64,000 nucleotides of DNA from Bacteroidales bacterium (lineage in GTDB: Bacteria; Bacteroidota; Bacteroidia; Bacteroidales; F082): NCBI GenBank assembly GCA_023229245.1, contig JALNZU010000006.1, positions 1 to 64,000 of the forward strand, written 5' to 3'. Position 1 is the first letter of the stretch. Each line of letters begins with the position of its first letter. Below the pieces are notes generated by a model that searched no databases, had not been told where the DNA came from, and was given only the letters and a program-made list of their open reading frames with translations. The position numbers were made by a program, and so were the translations under genes. This document shows positions 16,474 through 26,544 of the stretch, one piece after another.

Positions 16474-19400
16474 TTATTTTGAGTAGTCCATTGCTTCAAA
16501 TCGCTTGTATTGAGCATATCTCCATTTAGCATTTTCTTCGGCCATCGCATTTAATACGGCAGCTTCTTTTGGGAAGCTTGCTTTGAGCGATGAATAGCGC
16601 ACTTCTCCACTGAGGAAACTCTGGAATTTATTCCAGTCAGGCTCTTTAGAATCTAACTGGAACGGATTTTTCCCTTCTTCTTCAAGCAGCGGATTGAAGC
16701 GATACAAATGCCAGTATCCTGATTCTACCGCAAATTTAGATTCATCCAACGACTTCTCCATACCGCGTTTGAGGCCATGGTTGATACAAGGCGAATAAGC
16801 GATGATAATTGAAGGACCTGGAAAAGCTTCTGCCTCTTTCAAAGCTCTGAAGTATTGGTTTTGGTTAGCACCTAATGCTACCTGAGCTACATAGATATAG
16901 CCATACGACATCAACATAGCTCCTAAATCCTTTTTCTTTACCTTTTTACCTGCCGTAGCAAACTTAGCTACCGCACTCATAGGTGTTGCCTTAGAGGCCT
17001 GACCACCTGTATTGGAATATACTTCTGTGTCGAGTACTAACACATTCACATCAGCTCCGGAAGCCAACACATGGTCTAATCCTCCAAAACCTATATCATA
17101 AGCCCAGCCATCGCCACCAAATATCCAGATAGACTTTTTAATGAAATATTGTTTTAATGACATCAGTTCCTTAGCTAATTCATCAGTTTGCCCGGCTAAC
17201 ACAGTTTCTAATTTAGCTGATGCAGCAACAGAAGCTTCGGCATTATCCATATTATTGATCCACTCTTCAAAAGCAGCTTTTCTGTCTTCTTTTATTGGGT
17301 TAGATAATGCCTCTTCCATACGGAGCTTGATGCGGTCGCGCAATTTATTGACAGCTACTGCCATTCCGAAACCGTACTCGGCATTGTCTTCAAATAGCGA
17401 ATTAGCCCATGCCGGCCCTTTGCCTTCTGCATTGGTGCAATAGGGGGTACTGGGTGCCGAACCGCCATAAATAGAAGAACAACCTGTGGCATTAGCTACC
17501 ATCATGCGGTCGCCATACAACTGGGTGACAGTTTTTATATAAGGTGTCTCACCACAGCCGGCACAAGCACCGGAAAATTCAAACAACGGTTGTGCAAACT
17601 GACTGTTTTTAACCGACTGCATCTTATCTACAACAGTATCTTTATAAGTTACATTTTGTACAAAATGATCCCATCTTCCAATCTCAGCTTCTTGTGTCTC
17701 AAATAGCTCCATGGTCAATGCTTTGATTTTGGTGGGGCATACGTCTACACAATTGCCGCAACCAGTACAATCCATAGGACTAACCTGTATCCTGTACTTT
17801 AATGGTGCAAATCTGCCTTTGGTTTCAAGCAGTACTGTGCCTTCCGGAAGCTCCTTCTCTTCTTGTTCATTCACTAAAAAAGGACGAATAGCAGCATGCG
17901 GACAGACATATGAACACTGGTTACACTGGATACAATGCTCTTCATGCCATTCAGGTACATGAACGGCTATACCCCTTTTTTCATATGCAGTAGTACCAGC
18001 CTCGAAAGTGCCGTCTTCTCTGCCCAGAAATGCACTGACAGGTAGTTCATCACCTTTCATAGCATTGATTGGCACGGCAATGTTTTTCACAAAGGCCGGG
18101 ATGCCATTTGTTTTAGCGCTATCCTCAACCTGACTGATATCTATGCTGGCCCATTCCTTAGGCACTTCTACCTTGACCACATCACCTCCGCGGTCAACAG
18201 CATCGTTGTTCATCTTGACAATGAGCTCACCCTTGTTGCCATAACTTTGAAGTATGAAATCTTTCATCTTCTCCACCGCCTGATCATAAGGAATAATTTC
18301 GGCTACTTTAAAGAAGGCCGATTGCATAATGGTGTTGGTGCGACCTCCTAACCCTATTTCATCAGCTATCTGTGTGGCATTGATAATGTAAAAATTTATC
18401 TCATTTTCGGCCATGTATTTTTTGATGCTGTCAGGTAGCCTGTCTTTGGTCTCTTGCTCATCCCAGATACTGTTGAGCAGGAATGTGCCTCCTTTTTTTA
18501 ATCCTTTCAGCATGTCGTACTTAGGCAGATAGGCTGGTACGTGGCATGCTACGAAATCGGGTGTGCCAACTAAATAAGTAGAGCGAATGGGATAATCACC
18601 AAAACGTAGGTGAGAAGTAGTCACCCCACCTGATTTCTTTGAATCGTATGCAAAATAAGCTTGTGCATACTTGTCAGTTGTCTCACCAATAATTTTAATG
18701 GAGTTTTTGTTGGCTCCTACAGTACCATCCGATCCTATCCCATAAAATTTTGCTTCATAGGTGCCTTTAGGTGAGATGCTTATCTCAGGTAGTAAGGGTA
18801 ATGATAAGAAGCTGACATCGTCCACTATTCCAATCGTAAACCCTGTTTTGGGTTCATTCATTTTCAGGTTGTTATACACCGAGATTATCATAGCTGGTGT
18901 AGTGTCTTTTGAGCTTAATCCATATCGTCCGCCTACTATAAGGGGTGCGTTTTCCTGGCCATAGAATACATCCTTGACGTCAAGCAACAGCGGTTCACCG
19001 TTAGCGCCTGGCTCTTTGGTGCGATCCAGTACGGCTATTCGTTTTACGCTTGACGGAATCACTTTTAACAAATATTTTGCTGAGAAGGGCCTGTATAGAT
19101 GTACAGTTACTAAGCCTACCTTTTCGCCTTTAGCAGTCAGATAATCAATAGTTTCGCGTATAGTTTCGGTAACCGATCCCATAGCAATTATGATATGTTC
19201 GGCATCGGGAGCACCATAATAAACAAAGGGATGGTATTCGCGTCCGGTCATCACATTGATCTGTTGCATATACTCTTCTACCAGGTCAGGTATAGGGGTA
19301 TAGAATCGGTTGGCTGCTTCTCGTGTTTGGAAGTAAATATCAGGGTTTTGTGCCGTACCTCTTGTCACCGGATGTTCAGGATTAAGGGCGTTATCGCGAA

Positions 19401-20013
19401 AGCGTTGCAGAGCTTCCATATCTAAAAGCGGCTTGAGCTCGTCCATCTCAAAATATTCTACCTTTTGTATCTCGTGTGAGGTTCTAAACCCATCGAAGAA
19501 ATGCATAAAAGGTATTCTTGATTTGATAGCTGCCAGATGTGCTATGGCACTGATGTCCATGATTTCTTGTACGCTGCCTGTAGCTAACATGGCAAAACCG
19601 GTTTGACGGGTACTCATCACATCACTGTGGTCTCCGAATATTGATAAAGCTTGTGCAGCCAGGCTGCGGGCACTGACATGAAAAACAGCCGGAAGTAGCT
19701 CACCGGCAATTTTATACATATTTGGAACCATCAGCAACAATCCTTGTGAAGCTGTAAAAGTGGTGGTCAGAGCACCAGCTTGTAATGCGCCGTGTACAGC
19801 ACCGGCAGCGCCACCTTCCGATTGCATTTCGGTTACTTCTACTGTCTCACCAAAAATATTTTTTTGACCATGTGCCGACCACTCATCTACATGCTCGGCC
19901 ATAGTGGATGACGGGGTGATAGGATAGATAGCTGCTACCTCGCTGAACATATACGCAACATGTGCAGCGGCATAATTGCCGTCACATGTCATGAATCTTT
20001 TTTGTGTTTTCAT
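16474..20013 (-). CDS. nifJ: Pyruvate:ferredoxin (flavodoxin) oxidoreductase
   Basis: This 1,179-residue single-chain PFOR oxidises pyruvate to acetyl-CoA and CO2, reducing ferredoxin. The N-terminal alpha domain starts with TCDGNYAAAHVAYMFSEVAA and IYPITPSS. The domains then run gamma, an 8Fe ferredoxin-like segment (CIQCNQCSYVCPH and CTGCGNCVDVCP), and the TPP domain with CAGCGE, NATGCSSIYGG, GGDGWAYDIGFGG and YSNTGGQ. All cluster cysteines are present. I prefer the ATG at 20013, because the 28 residues of the longer frame (from 20097) are unlike the family. It is divergent from a DHOD-like gene often found beside it. It supports fermentative or anaerobic carbon metabolism. Confidence 0.97.
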   Translation of the reverse strand: MKTQKRFMTCDGNYAAAHVAYMFSEVAAIYPITPSSTMAEHVDEWSAHGQKNIFGETVEVTEMQSEGGAAGAVHGALQAGALTTTFTASQGLLLMVPNMYKIAGELLPAVFHVSARSLAAQALSIFGDHSDVMSTRQTGFAMLATGSVQEIMDISAIAHLAAIKSRIPFMHFFDGFRTSHEIQKVEYFEMDELKPLLDMEALQRFRDNALNPEHPVTRGTAQNPDIYFQTREAANRFYTPIPDLVEEYMQQINVMTGREYHPFVYYGAPDAEHIIIAMGSVTETIRETIDYLTAKGEKVGLVTVHLYRPFSAKYLLKVIPSSVKRIAVLDRTKEPGANGEPLLLDVKDVFYGQENAPLIVGGRYGLSSKDTTPAMIISVYNNLKMNEPKTGFTIGIVDDVSFLSLPLLPEISISPKGTYEAKFYGIGSDGTVGANKNSIKIIGETTDKYAQAYFAYDSKKSGGVTTSHLRFGDYPIRSTYLVGTPDFVACHVPAYLPKYDMLKGLKKGGTFLLNSIWDEQETKDRLPDSIKKYMAENEINFYIINATQIADEIGLGGRTNTIMQSAFFKVAEIIPYDQAVEKMKDFILQSYGNKGELIVKMNNDAVDRGGDVVKVEVPKEWASIDISQVEDSAKTNGIPAFVKNIAVPINAMKGDELPVSAFLGREDGTFEAGTTAYEKRGIAVHVPEWHEEHCIQCNQCSYVCPHAAIRPFLVNEQEEKELPEGTVLLETKGRFAPLKYRIQVSPMDCTGCGNCVDVCPTKIKALTMELFETQEAEIGRWDHFVQNVTYKDTVVDKMQSVKNSQFAQPLFEFSGACAGCGETPYIKTVTQLYGDRMMVANATGCSSIYGGSAPSTPYCTNAEGKGPAWANSLFEDNAEYGFGMAVAVNKLRDRIKLRMEEALSNPIKEDRKAAFEEWINNMDNAEASVAASAKLETVLAGQTDELAKELMSLKQYFIKKSIWIFGGDGWAYDIGFGGLDHVLASGADVNVLVLDTEVYSNTGGQASKATPMSAVAKFATAGKKVKKKDLGAMLMSYGYIYVAQVALGANQNQYFRALKEAEAFPGPSIIIAYSPCINHGLKRGMEKSLDESKFAVESGYWHLYRFNPLLEEEGKNPFQLDSKEPDWNKFQSFLSGEVRYSSLKASFPKEAAVLNAMAEENAKWRYAQYKRFEAMDYSK

Positions 20014-20175
20014 ATCTATGTTACTATTAAACTTTTCTTGTGAATTTTCTAACAAATCCTTGGCGAAATTACAGAAATAAACCTTTATATAGCCCATTTT
20101 CGACCCTGCATAGTGCTTTAACAGCCTAATTTATAATGATTATAGATTAGCCCTTCACTTGTCGCTTCTCATTAA

Positions 20176-20190
20176 AAATGTAGTACATTT
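20176..20190. promoter_or_regulatory. Palindromic candidate operator between nifJ and the DHOD-like gene
   Basis: The perfect inverted repeat AAATGTA-G-TACATTT lies in the 229-base divergent spacer, 53 bases before the DHOD-like ATG. A dimeric repressor or activator site is a reasonable guess. No regulator gene lies nearby to name it. Confidence 0.4.
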
Positions 20191-20242
20191 ACAAAACTTT
20201 TTTAATTGAAACACTTGATAACATTTTAAATACATTAATACT

Positions 20243-21256
20243 ATGAACCTCAGTACAAAATATTTAGGATTAGACCTTAAAAACCCTATCATAGTTGGGG
20301 CTTCAAATCTTGTCTCTGATCTGGATATGTTACGTAAGTTAGAAGATGCCGGTGCAGCGGCTATAGTGTATAAATCGCTGTTTGAAGAGCAGATACATCT
20401 TGAGAATTTAGAGATGTATCAACTGATGACCGAATATAAAGAGCGAAATGCCGAGATGGTCAGCCTGTTCCATGAAGATTTGTATGAGGCTAACCCCAAC
20501 GAATTTCTGCAGCAGTTTTCCGAAGCAAAAAAAGCATTAGGCATTCCTTTGATAGGCAGTTTGAACTGTGTGTACGATGATACATGGTTTACGTATGCCA
20601 AAAAGCTTGAAGAAGCCGGAGCTGATGCACTTGAAGTGAACTTTTATGCCATACCGTTAGAATTTGATGTGGATAGCAGAGGTATCCTTAGCGCCGAGTT
20701 AGACATTATTGAAGGTATAAAAAAACAAGTTTCTATACCTGTGAGTGTCAAACTCAGTCCTTACTATACAAATCAGCTTTATACCATATCGGAGATGAGC
20801 CGCCGCGGAGCCGATGGCTTTGTGCTTTTTAACCGTTTCTTCCAACCCGATATCAATATTGATGAAGAAAAACATCAGTTTTCGTATAACCTGAGTAGCG
20901 AGATGGACAACAGGTTAGCTCTGCGTTTTTCTGGCCTGCTCTATGGAAACATAAAATCGGATGTGTGTGCCAGCAATGGTATCTTTTCTGGTGCCGATGT
21001 CATAAAAATGCTGTTGGCAGGTGCCAATGTCGTTCAAATTGTGAGCGCACTCTATAAACACGGACCTAAACAAATAGGTAAAATGCTTGCCGATATTGAG
21101 ACATGGATGAAATCAAAGGAATATGAATCCCTTGACGACTTCAGAGGATTGCTTTCCAACAAACGTACGAAAGACCCATTCACCTATCGAAGGGCTCAAT
21201 ATGTAGATATACTGATGCGCTCTGATCGTATCTTTAAATCGTATCCTATGATTTGA
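20243..21256 (+). CDS. Dihydroorotate dehydrogenase-like protein
   Basis: The 337-residue FMN-type TIM barrel is related to class I dihydroorotate dehydrogenase. It begins with STKYLGLDLKNPIIVGAS, and has GSLNCVYDDTWFTYAKKLEEAG, ALEVNFYA, VSVKLSPYYTN and the C-terminal phosphate-binding GANVVQIVSALYKHG. It belongs to the DHOD-like group found beside PFOR genes in many anaerobic and Bacteroidota genomes. The group appears distinct from true PyrD, and its reaction is not established. It shares a divergent promoter region with nifJ, which suggests a link to PFOR or redox metabolism. Confidence 0.85.
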   Translation: MNLSTKYLGLDLKNPIIVGASNLVSDLDMLRKLEDAGAAAIVYKSLFEEQIHLENLEMYQLMTEYKERNAEMVSLFHEDLYEANPNEFLQQFSEAKKALGIPLIGSLNCVYDDTWFTYAKKLEEAGADALEVNFYAIPLEFDVDSRGILSAELDIIEGIKKQVSIPVSVKLSPYYTNQLYTISEMSRRGADGFVLFNRFFQPDINIDEEKHQFSYNLSSEMDNRLALRFSGLLYGNIKSDVCASNGIFSGADVIKMLLAGANVVQIVSALYKHGPKQIGKMLADIETWMKSKEYESLDDFRGLLSNKRTKDPFTYRRAQYVDILMRSDRIFKSYPMI

Positions 21257-21320
21257 TGGGATAGGTTTGATCATTCATCATATCTTGTTTTGAACAGATA
21301 GCTGTTATTATTTTTTTCTG

Positions 21321-21773
21321 ATGGAGTTTCGGCTCGAGTATTTTCCTGCTGGGAGCCTTGCCAATGAGGTGTTGTTTTATGCGGTCATGGTTTCCTTTCA
21401 TCAAGGACGCCTTGTATGTGTACGCAATAAGGAGCGAATTAGTTGGGAGTTTCCTGCCGGCAGACGGGAGCAAGGGGAAGGAATACACGAATGTGCCTCC
21501 CGTGAGTTGGTAGAAGAAACAGGCGCACTTGACTATGACCTATCCCCCGCTTTTGAATATGCTGTGGTCAGACAAGGAATACGTACATATGGTGCTGTGT
21601 TTCTTGTCGAGATACATGAGTTTGGTGAATTGCCTGATTTTGAAATAGCTGAGGTGAAACTCTTCGATCAACTGCCCGCATCGCTTACCTATGCCGAGAT
21701 ACAAACTCAACTACTGAAGAAAACCCTGAAGATGTTCGGTCTGACGTGGCCTATCCAAAAGAGTAATAGCTAA
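21321..21773 (+). CDS. NUDIX hydrolase
   Basis: The 150-residue protein carries a complete Nudix box, G-x5-E-x7-REL-x-EE-x-GA, in the segment beginning GRREQGEG and ending LVEETGA. It is flanked by beta strands typical of the fold (LVCVRNKERISWEFPAG). The layout resembles ADP-ribose pyrophosphatase or NTP pyrophosphohydrolase members, but the substrate is open. It lies 64 bases after the DHOD-like gene on the same strand, and its 3' end overlaps the convergent mfd gene by four bases. Confidence 0.88.
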   Translation: MEFRLEYFPAGSLANEVLFYAVMVSFHQGRLVCVRNKERISWEFPAGRREQGEGIHECASRELVEETGALDYDLSPAFEYAVVRQGIRTYGAVFLVEIHEFGELPDFEIAEVKLFDQLPASLTYAEIQTQLLKKTLKMFGLTWPIQKSNS

Positions 21774-24700
21774 GGCAACTCAAAATATAACAGCTGGTTC
21801 AAGCGGTCTAAGGCTGCATTCACCGTCTTGACGTTATTCAAATACAGCATCAGCTTGTTGTTTTGCTCTTTGATGCGGGAACTGCGCTCGTTAGCCTGTA
21901 GAAACCTAAGCACTTTCTCAAAATCTTTTGACTGGAAATAAGGCGAATCGGGTTGACTGATGAAATAGCCTATAAGGGTTTTATTGCGCAGTATCAATTT
22001 CTCAAAGCCTATCTCCCGGGCTATCCACCGCAGCCTGATGGTGTTGATCAGGTCTGCAGCCTGACGGGGTAGCGGACCAAAGCGATCAATAAGTGCATTA
22101 GTAAATTCCTGCAATTTTTCTTCATCTTGTATATTGTCTAACTGGTTGTATAAGCTGATACGTTCTGTAGTTGAATACACATATTCGGTTGGCAGCAGTA
22201 TCTCCATATCTGATTCTATGCTGCATTCTTTAACAAATCGTTTAGATGTGGGTGTTTCAAATATTCCGGAAAATTCATCTTCCTTCAGCTCTGATATGGC
22301 CTCATCCAAAATTTTATGAAACATCTCAAATCCTATCTCGTTGATGAATCCACTTTGTTCACCTCCAAGCAGGTTGCCGGCTCCACGTATATCTAAATCG
22401 CGCAGGGAAATATTAAACCCGCTTCCTAGTTCAGAAAACATTTCAATGGCCCGCAGTCGTTTTTGTGCTTCGTTGGTAAGTAGTGTCATTGGTGGTGCCA
22501 ATAAATAGCAGAATGCTTTTTTATTCGAGCGTCCTACCCGTCCTCTGAGCTGATGCAGGTCACTCAAACCGTATTGATGGGCATCATTGATGAAGATAGT
22601 GTTTGCATTGGGAATATCCAAGCCCGATTCGATGATGGTGGTAGCCAGCAGCACATCTGTTTTACCTTCTATGAAGTCGAACATCACTTTTTCAAGCTGC
22701 TCGCCCTGCATTTGACCATGTCCGACACCTATGGTGATGCCTGGTACAATTTTCTGGAGCATATCATATATCTCCATAATGTTCTGTACCCTATTATGAA
22801 CAAAAAATACCTGACCGCCCCGATTGATTTCAAACAGTATATTATCCTGTATTACCTCATGGTTAAATGGGCGTATTTCGGTTTGTATGGGATAGCGGTT
22901 GGGTGGCGGTGTTTGGATAATACTCAGATCGCGGGCCCCCATCATCGAAAACTGTAAAGTACGCGGAATAGGGGTTGCTGTCAGAGTTAATGTATCTACA
23001 TTGGTTTTGAGGCTTTTTAGCTTTTCTTTGGCTGCTACACCAAATTTCTGCTCTTCATCAATAATAATCAGGCCTAAATCCTTGAATATTACATCATTTC
23101 CTATGATACGATGAGTGCCTATGAGTATGTCTAAGCTACCCTTTTTAAGGTTTTCGAGCAGTTGTTTTTGTTGAGCAGCCGTCTTAAACCGGCTGATGAA
23201 ATCTATAGTGACGGGCATTTCTTTGAGCCTTTCACTAAACGTTTTATAATGTTGCAAAGCTAATATAGTGGTGGGGACTAACACAGCAACTTGTTTTGAT
23301 TCGGTTACCGCTTTAAAAGCAGCACGTATCGCAATTTCCGTTTTCCCGAAACCCACATCACCACATATCAGTCTGTCCATAGGTGCGTCTGATTCCATAT
23401 CAGCTTTTACATCTTGTGTGGCTTTTAGTTGATCGGGTGTGTCTTCATAAATAAATGAAGCTTCTAACTCGGCTTGCAGATAAGTGTCGGGCAGAAAAGC
23501 ATGCCCTTTATTTGCCTTACGCTTTGCATATAAGGTGATCAGGTCGCGGGCTATATCTTTAACCCGTGTCTTGGTCTTGTGTTTTAATTTATTCCATGCA
23601 TTCGATCCTAATTTGTTCAATACCGGTGCGGTACCGTCTTTCCCTGTATATTTCGAGATGCGATGCAAGGAGTGAATACTCACATATAATAAATCATCGT
23701 TTTTGTATATCAGTCTGACAGCTTCTTGTTTTTTGCCGTTATTATCAATGATCTCAAGCCCGTCGAAACGCCCGATTCCATGGTCTATATGACTGACAAA
23801 ATCACCCGGCTTCAGGTCGTATAGCTCTTTGATCGTTAAGGCTTCTTTTACAGCAAATCCATCGCGCAGCTGAAATTTATGATATCGTTCGAATATCTGA
23901 TGATCAGTATAGCAGCTTATTTTGAGCTGATGGTCGGTAAATCCGTATTGCAAACTGTGATAAACCGGTATCACTAATTGTTCATCTGTATCCTCAGCCT
24001 CATCCATATCCTCTAAAACGGTGATGATGCGTTCAATCTGTTTGGCATTGTCGGCTAACAGATAAGTTGTATAATCGTTTGCGTGTTTCTCCTTCAGATC
24101 GGCAAGCAATAGCGAAAAGTTTTTATTGAATGAAGGCTGAGGCGAGATGGCAAACTCAATTTTGTGGCTGGCTTGTAATATGCTTCGATTTCCAAACTCA
24201 ATAGTATGCGATTGGGTGAGAGCCTGTAGAATTTGCTTGCTATCGGTAAACGCTTGATGAAGAATGCGCTCCGATTCTTGCTGTTGGGCAAAAATTTCAG
24301 AAACCTTATCAAATTCGGATTGTAATCTGGATTCTAATTCGGTAGCCTCTTCTATCCAGATCAATGCATCAGAAGATAATTGTTCCAAAAAACTTTGTCG
24401 GGCTGTTTCAGTTTCACGATCCTGGATATCAGGTAGGATTTTAATACGGTTTAATAGCTGTAGCGAAAGTTGTCCTATGGGATCAAAGCTTCTGATGCTT
24501 TCTATTTCATTGCCGAAGAACTCAAGCCGATATGGGTATTCGTTGGAGTATGAAAAAAGGTCGATGATACCTCCACGCATAGAAAACTGACCGGGCTCAA
24601 CCACGAAATCTACCGCTTCAAACCCATATTCATCCAATACATCGGCTATAAAGTCAAGCGATACCTTGTCGCCTGTTTTAAGAGTTAAGGTATGTCTTTC

Positions 24701-25210
24701 TAAGTATTGCCGGCTGATAACTTTCTCGCACAAGGCTTCTGGATAGCTTACAATCAATGTTTTACGTCTGCTGTTATACAATCTTTCCAACACTTCGGCT
24801 CTGGATAAAACTGATGAACGATCGGCTTTTTCGGGCTCATAAGGCCTTTTATATGAGGCCGGATAAAACAACACCTTCTTTTTGCTATAGTCAGCCTGAC
24901 TTTCGTGAAACAGGTTTTCTATATCATTATAAAAATAGGCAGCCGATTCCTTGTCGGCACAAATAAACACATGTTGATCGCAAATATGTTCCGAAAGAAA
25001 AGCAGCATATAATGCTTTAGAAGAGCCTGTTAAGCCCGAGAAAAGCAAATGCCTGTGCTCCCGTATGGCAGCTTCAGCATCAGACAAAATACTATGAGAA
25101 GAAAATACAGAAATTAAAGAAAACTTATTCAAACTGCTTAAAATTGCGTCGGCAAAAATAAGGATATGTTTTATAAGTGTGGATACACTTCCCTTTTGAA
25201 AGTAAATCAT
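21770..25210 (-). CDS. mfd: Transcription-repair coupling factor
   Basis: The 1,146-residue translocase removes RNA polymerase stalled at DNA damage and recruits UvrA. N-terminal UvrB-like domains (about 45-350) include the SMRGGIIDLFS motif (210-220). The RNAP-interaction domain has LKPGDFVSHIDHGIGRFDGL (466-485). The RecG-like helicase has Walker A GDVGFGKT (617-624), the DEEQKFG box near 715, and TATPIPRTLQFSMMGARDLS. GLDIPNANTIFINDA and QLRGRVGRSNKKAF mark the second motor lobe, followed by a TRCF domain. It is full length and a single gene, with a 140-base divergent spacer to the next gene. Confidence 0.97.
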   Translation of the reverse strand: MIYFQKGSVSTLIKHILIFADAILSSLNKFSLISVFSSHSILSDAEAAIREHRHLLFSGLTGSSKALYAAFLSEHICDQHVFICADKESAAYFYNDIENLFHESQADYSKKKVLFYPASYKRPYEPEKADRSSVLSRAEVLERLYNSRRKTLIVSYPEALCEKVISRQYLERHTLTLKTGDKVSLDFIADVLDEYGFEAVDFVVEPGQFSMRGGIIDLFSYSNEYPYRLEFFGNEIESIRSFDPIGQLSLQLLNRIKILPDIQDRETETARQSFLEQLSSDALIWIEEATELESRLQSEFDKVSEIFAQQQESERILHQAFTDSKQILQALTQSHTIEFGNRSILQASHKIEFAISPQPSFNKNFSLLLADLKEKHANDYTTYLLADNAKQIERIITVLEDMDEAEDTDEQLVIPVYHSLQYGFTDHQLKISCYTDHQIFERYHKFQLRDGFAVKEALTIKELYDLKPGDFVSHIDHGIGRFDGLEIIDNNGKKQEAVRLIYKNDDLLYVSIHSLHRISKYTGKDGTAPVLNKLGSNAWNKLKHKTKTRVKDIARDLITLYAKRKANKGHAFLPDTYLQAELEASFIYEDTPDQLKATQDVKADMESDAPMDRLICGDVGFGKTEIAIRAAFKAVTESKQVAVLVPTTILALQHYKTFSERLKEMPVTIDFISRFKTAAQQKQLLENLKKGSLDILIGTHRIIGNDVIFKDLGLIIIDEEQKFGVAAKEKLKSLKTNVDTLTLTATPIPRTLQFSMMGARDLSIIQTPPPNRYPIQTEIRPFNHEVIQDNILFEINRGGQVFFVHNRVQNIMEIYDMLQKIVPGITIGVGHGQMQGEQLEKVMFDFIEGKTDVLLATTIIESGLDIPNANTIFINDAHQYGLSDLHQLRGRVGRSNKKAFCYLLAPPMTLLTNEAQKRLRAIEMFSELGSGFNISLRDLDIRGAGNLLGGEQSGFINEIGFEMFHKILDEAISELKEDEFSGIFETPTSKRFVKECSIESDMEILLPTEYVYSTTERISLYNQLDNIQDEEKLQEFTNALIDRFGPLPRQAADLINTIRLRWIAREIGFEKLILRNKTLIGYFISQPDSPYFQSKDFEKVLRFLQANERSSRIKEQNNKLMLYLNNVKTVNAALDRLNQLLYFELP

Positions 25211-25350
25211 AAAGTCGGTAACAGTGTTTAAGAGCTTTACTTTTTTTACTGTTTTCGAAAAATTGTTGAAATTGATTTATTCAGAGTATGATTTGTTTGA
25301 TGCAGGCGACTACTTGATAGCAGAGGATTATAATTGAGAGATGATATAGC

Positions 25351-25725
25351 TTGATCTATGTTTTACCTTTGTTGGTTTGCTTTGTTGGATGTATCTTTGC
25401 AAGTAAAATATTTAAAGTGATTGAAGAATTGCAACCTATTGAACCAGCGGATGTTGCGCGACTAATTCATCTTGATAGGTCCGATTTGACGCTGCGATTA
25501 AAATTATTTTTATTTGATTTATTGACACATGATGTGGCACGTCTGTTTCAACTCATGTACACACATGATGTAAATGAACAACTTGTTTATGAGGCTTTAT
25601 TGTTGCCCGACGACGACCAGCGTGCCGAAGCTATCGCACATCTGGTAATAGAGCGTGAAATGCAAAAAATAAAAAGCCGGGAAGCGTATAGACAAGCAAA
25701 AAGAAACAATCCTAACCCATCCTAA
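25351..25725 (+). CDS. Small membrane-anchored hypothetical protein
   Basis: A 124-residue frame starts at TTG (25351); a stop lies three codons upstream and no ATG precedes the hydrophobic segment. Residues 1-18 form a signal/anchor segment (VLPLLVCFVGCIFASK) with a cysteine that could be lipidated. A helical, charged region follows (about 25-124) and ends in a basic, asparagine-rich tail. I recognise no family. It ends three bases before the ZIP transporter gene and is almost certainly co-transcribed with it. Confidence 0.6.
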   Translation: MIYVLPLLVCFVGCIFASKIFKVIEELQPIEPADVARLIHLDRSDLTLRLKLFLFDLLTHDVARLFQLMYTHDVNEQLVYEALLLPDDDQRAEAIAHLVIEREMQKIKSREAYRQAKRNNPNPS

Positions 25726-25728
25726 CCT

Positions 25729-26544
25729 ATGGATTTTGAAATAAATCAGCTGCTGTTTGCTTTTTTATTGACTTTGTTTGCAGGGCTTTCTACTGGTATT
25801 GGGAGTGCGATTGCCTTGTTGGCACGTCGTACGAATACTCGTTTTCTTACTCTTGCTCTTGGCTTTTCAGCAGGCGTAATGATCTATGTTTCTTTTGTGG
25901 AGATCTTTCAGGAAGCACGTGTCTTATTGATAGCCGATCAGGGAGAGGTATGGGGGAACTGGTATGCTGTTTTGGCGTTTTTTGGTGGTATTTTGTTGAT
26001 CGCTTTGATTGATAAGCTTATTCCTGGCTTAGAAAATCCGCATGAGATGCGTCGGATAGAAGATTTAAGTGCGGAACAGAAAGAAAAGTACAAGCTGAAG
26101 CGTATTGGTATCTTAACAGCTGTGGCTATTGCAATTCATAATTTTCCTGAAGGGTTAGCTACGTTTACAGCTGCTTTAGATGATCCGACACTTGGTATAG
26201 CTATTGCGGTAGCTATCGCCATTCATAATATACCCGAAGGCATTGCAATCTCTGCCCCAATCTTTTATGCAACCGGCAGCCGTAAGAAAGCATTTTGGCT
26301 TTCATTCAGCAGTGGATTAGCAGAACCCATTGGTGCGATCATAGGCTTTTTAATCCTGATGCCATTTATGAATGCAGTCCTTTATGGAGTTCTTTTTGCT
26401 GTAACAGCGGGAATCATGGTGTTCATTTCTCTTGATGAATTACTGCCAGCAGCAGAAGAATATGGTGAACACCATTTGGCTATTTATGGCCTCATTGCCG
26501 GTATGGCTGTAATGGCACTCAGTTTACTACTTGTTTTGGTATAG
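25729..26544 (+). CDS. zupT: ZIP-family zinc/divalent metal transporter (ZupT-like)
   Basis: The 271-residue protein has about eight transmembrane helices and the diagnostic metal-binding motifs HNFPEG (137-142) in TM4 and HNIPEG (166-171) in TM5. AALLARR-like and GFSAGVMIYVSFVEIF sequences occur in the N-terminal half. A charged cytoplasmic loop between TM3 and TM4 (about 100-125) is present. ZupT imports zinc and sometimes iron or manganese through the inner membrane. The gene follows a small hypothetical by three bases. No Zur-like operator is evident upstream. Confidence 0.93.
   Translation: MDFEINQLLFAFLLTLFAGLSTGIGSAIALLARRTNTRFLTLALGFSAGVMIYVSFVEIFQEARVLLIADQGEVWGNWYAVLAFFGGILLIALIDKLIPGLENPHEMRRIEDLSAEQKEKYKLKRIGILTAVAIAIHNFPEGLATFTAALDDPTLGIAIAVAIAIHNIPEGIAISAPIFYATGSRKKAFWLSFSSGLAEPIGAIIGFLILMPFMNAVLYGVLFAVTAGIMVFISLDELLPAAEEYGEHHLAIYGLIAGMAVMALSLLLVLV

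Noticed and set aside
22553..22957. 134-codon open frame on the plus strand within mfd
   Set aside because: Antisense to the helicase region of mfd; no family match.
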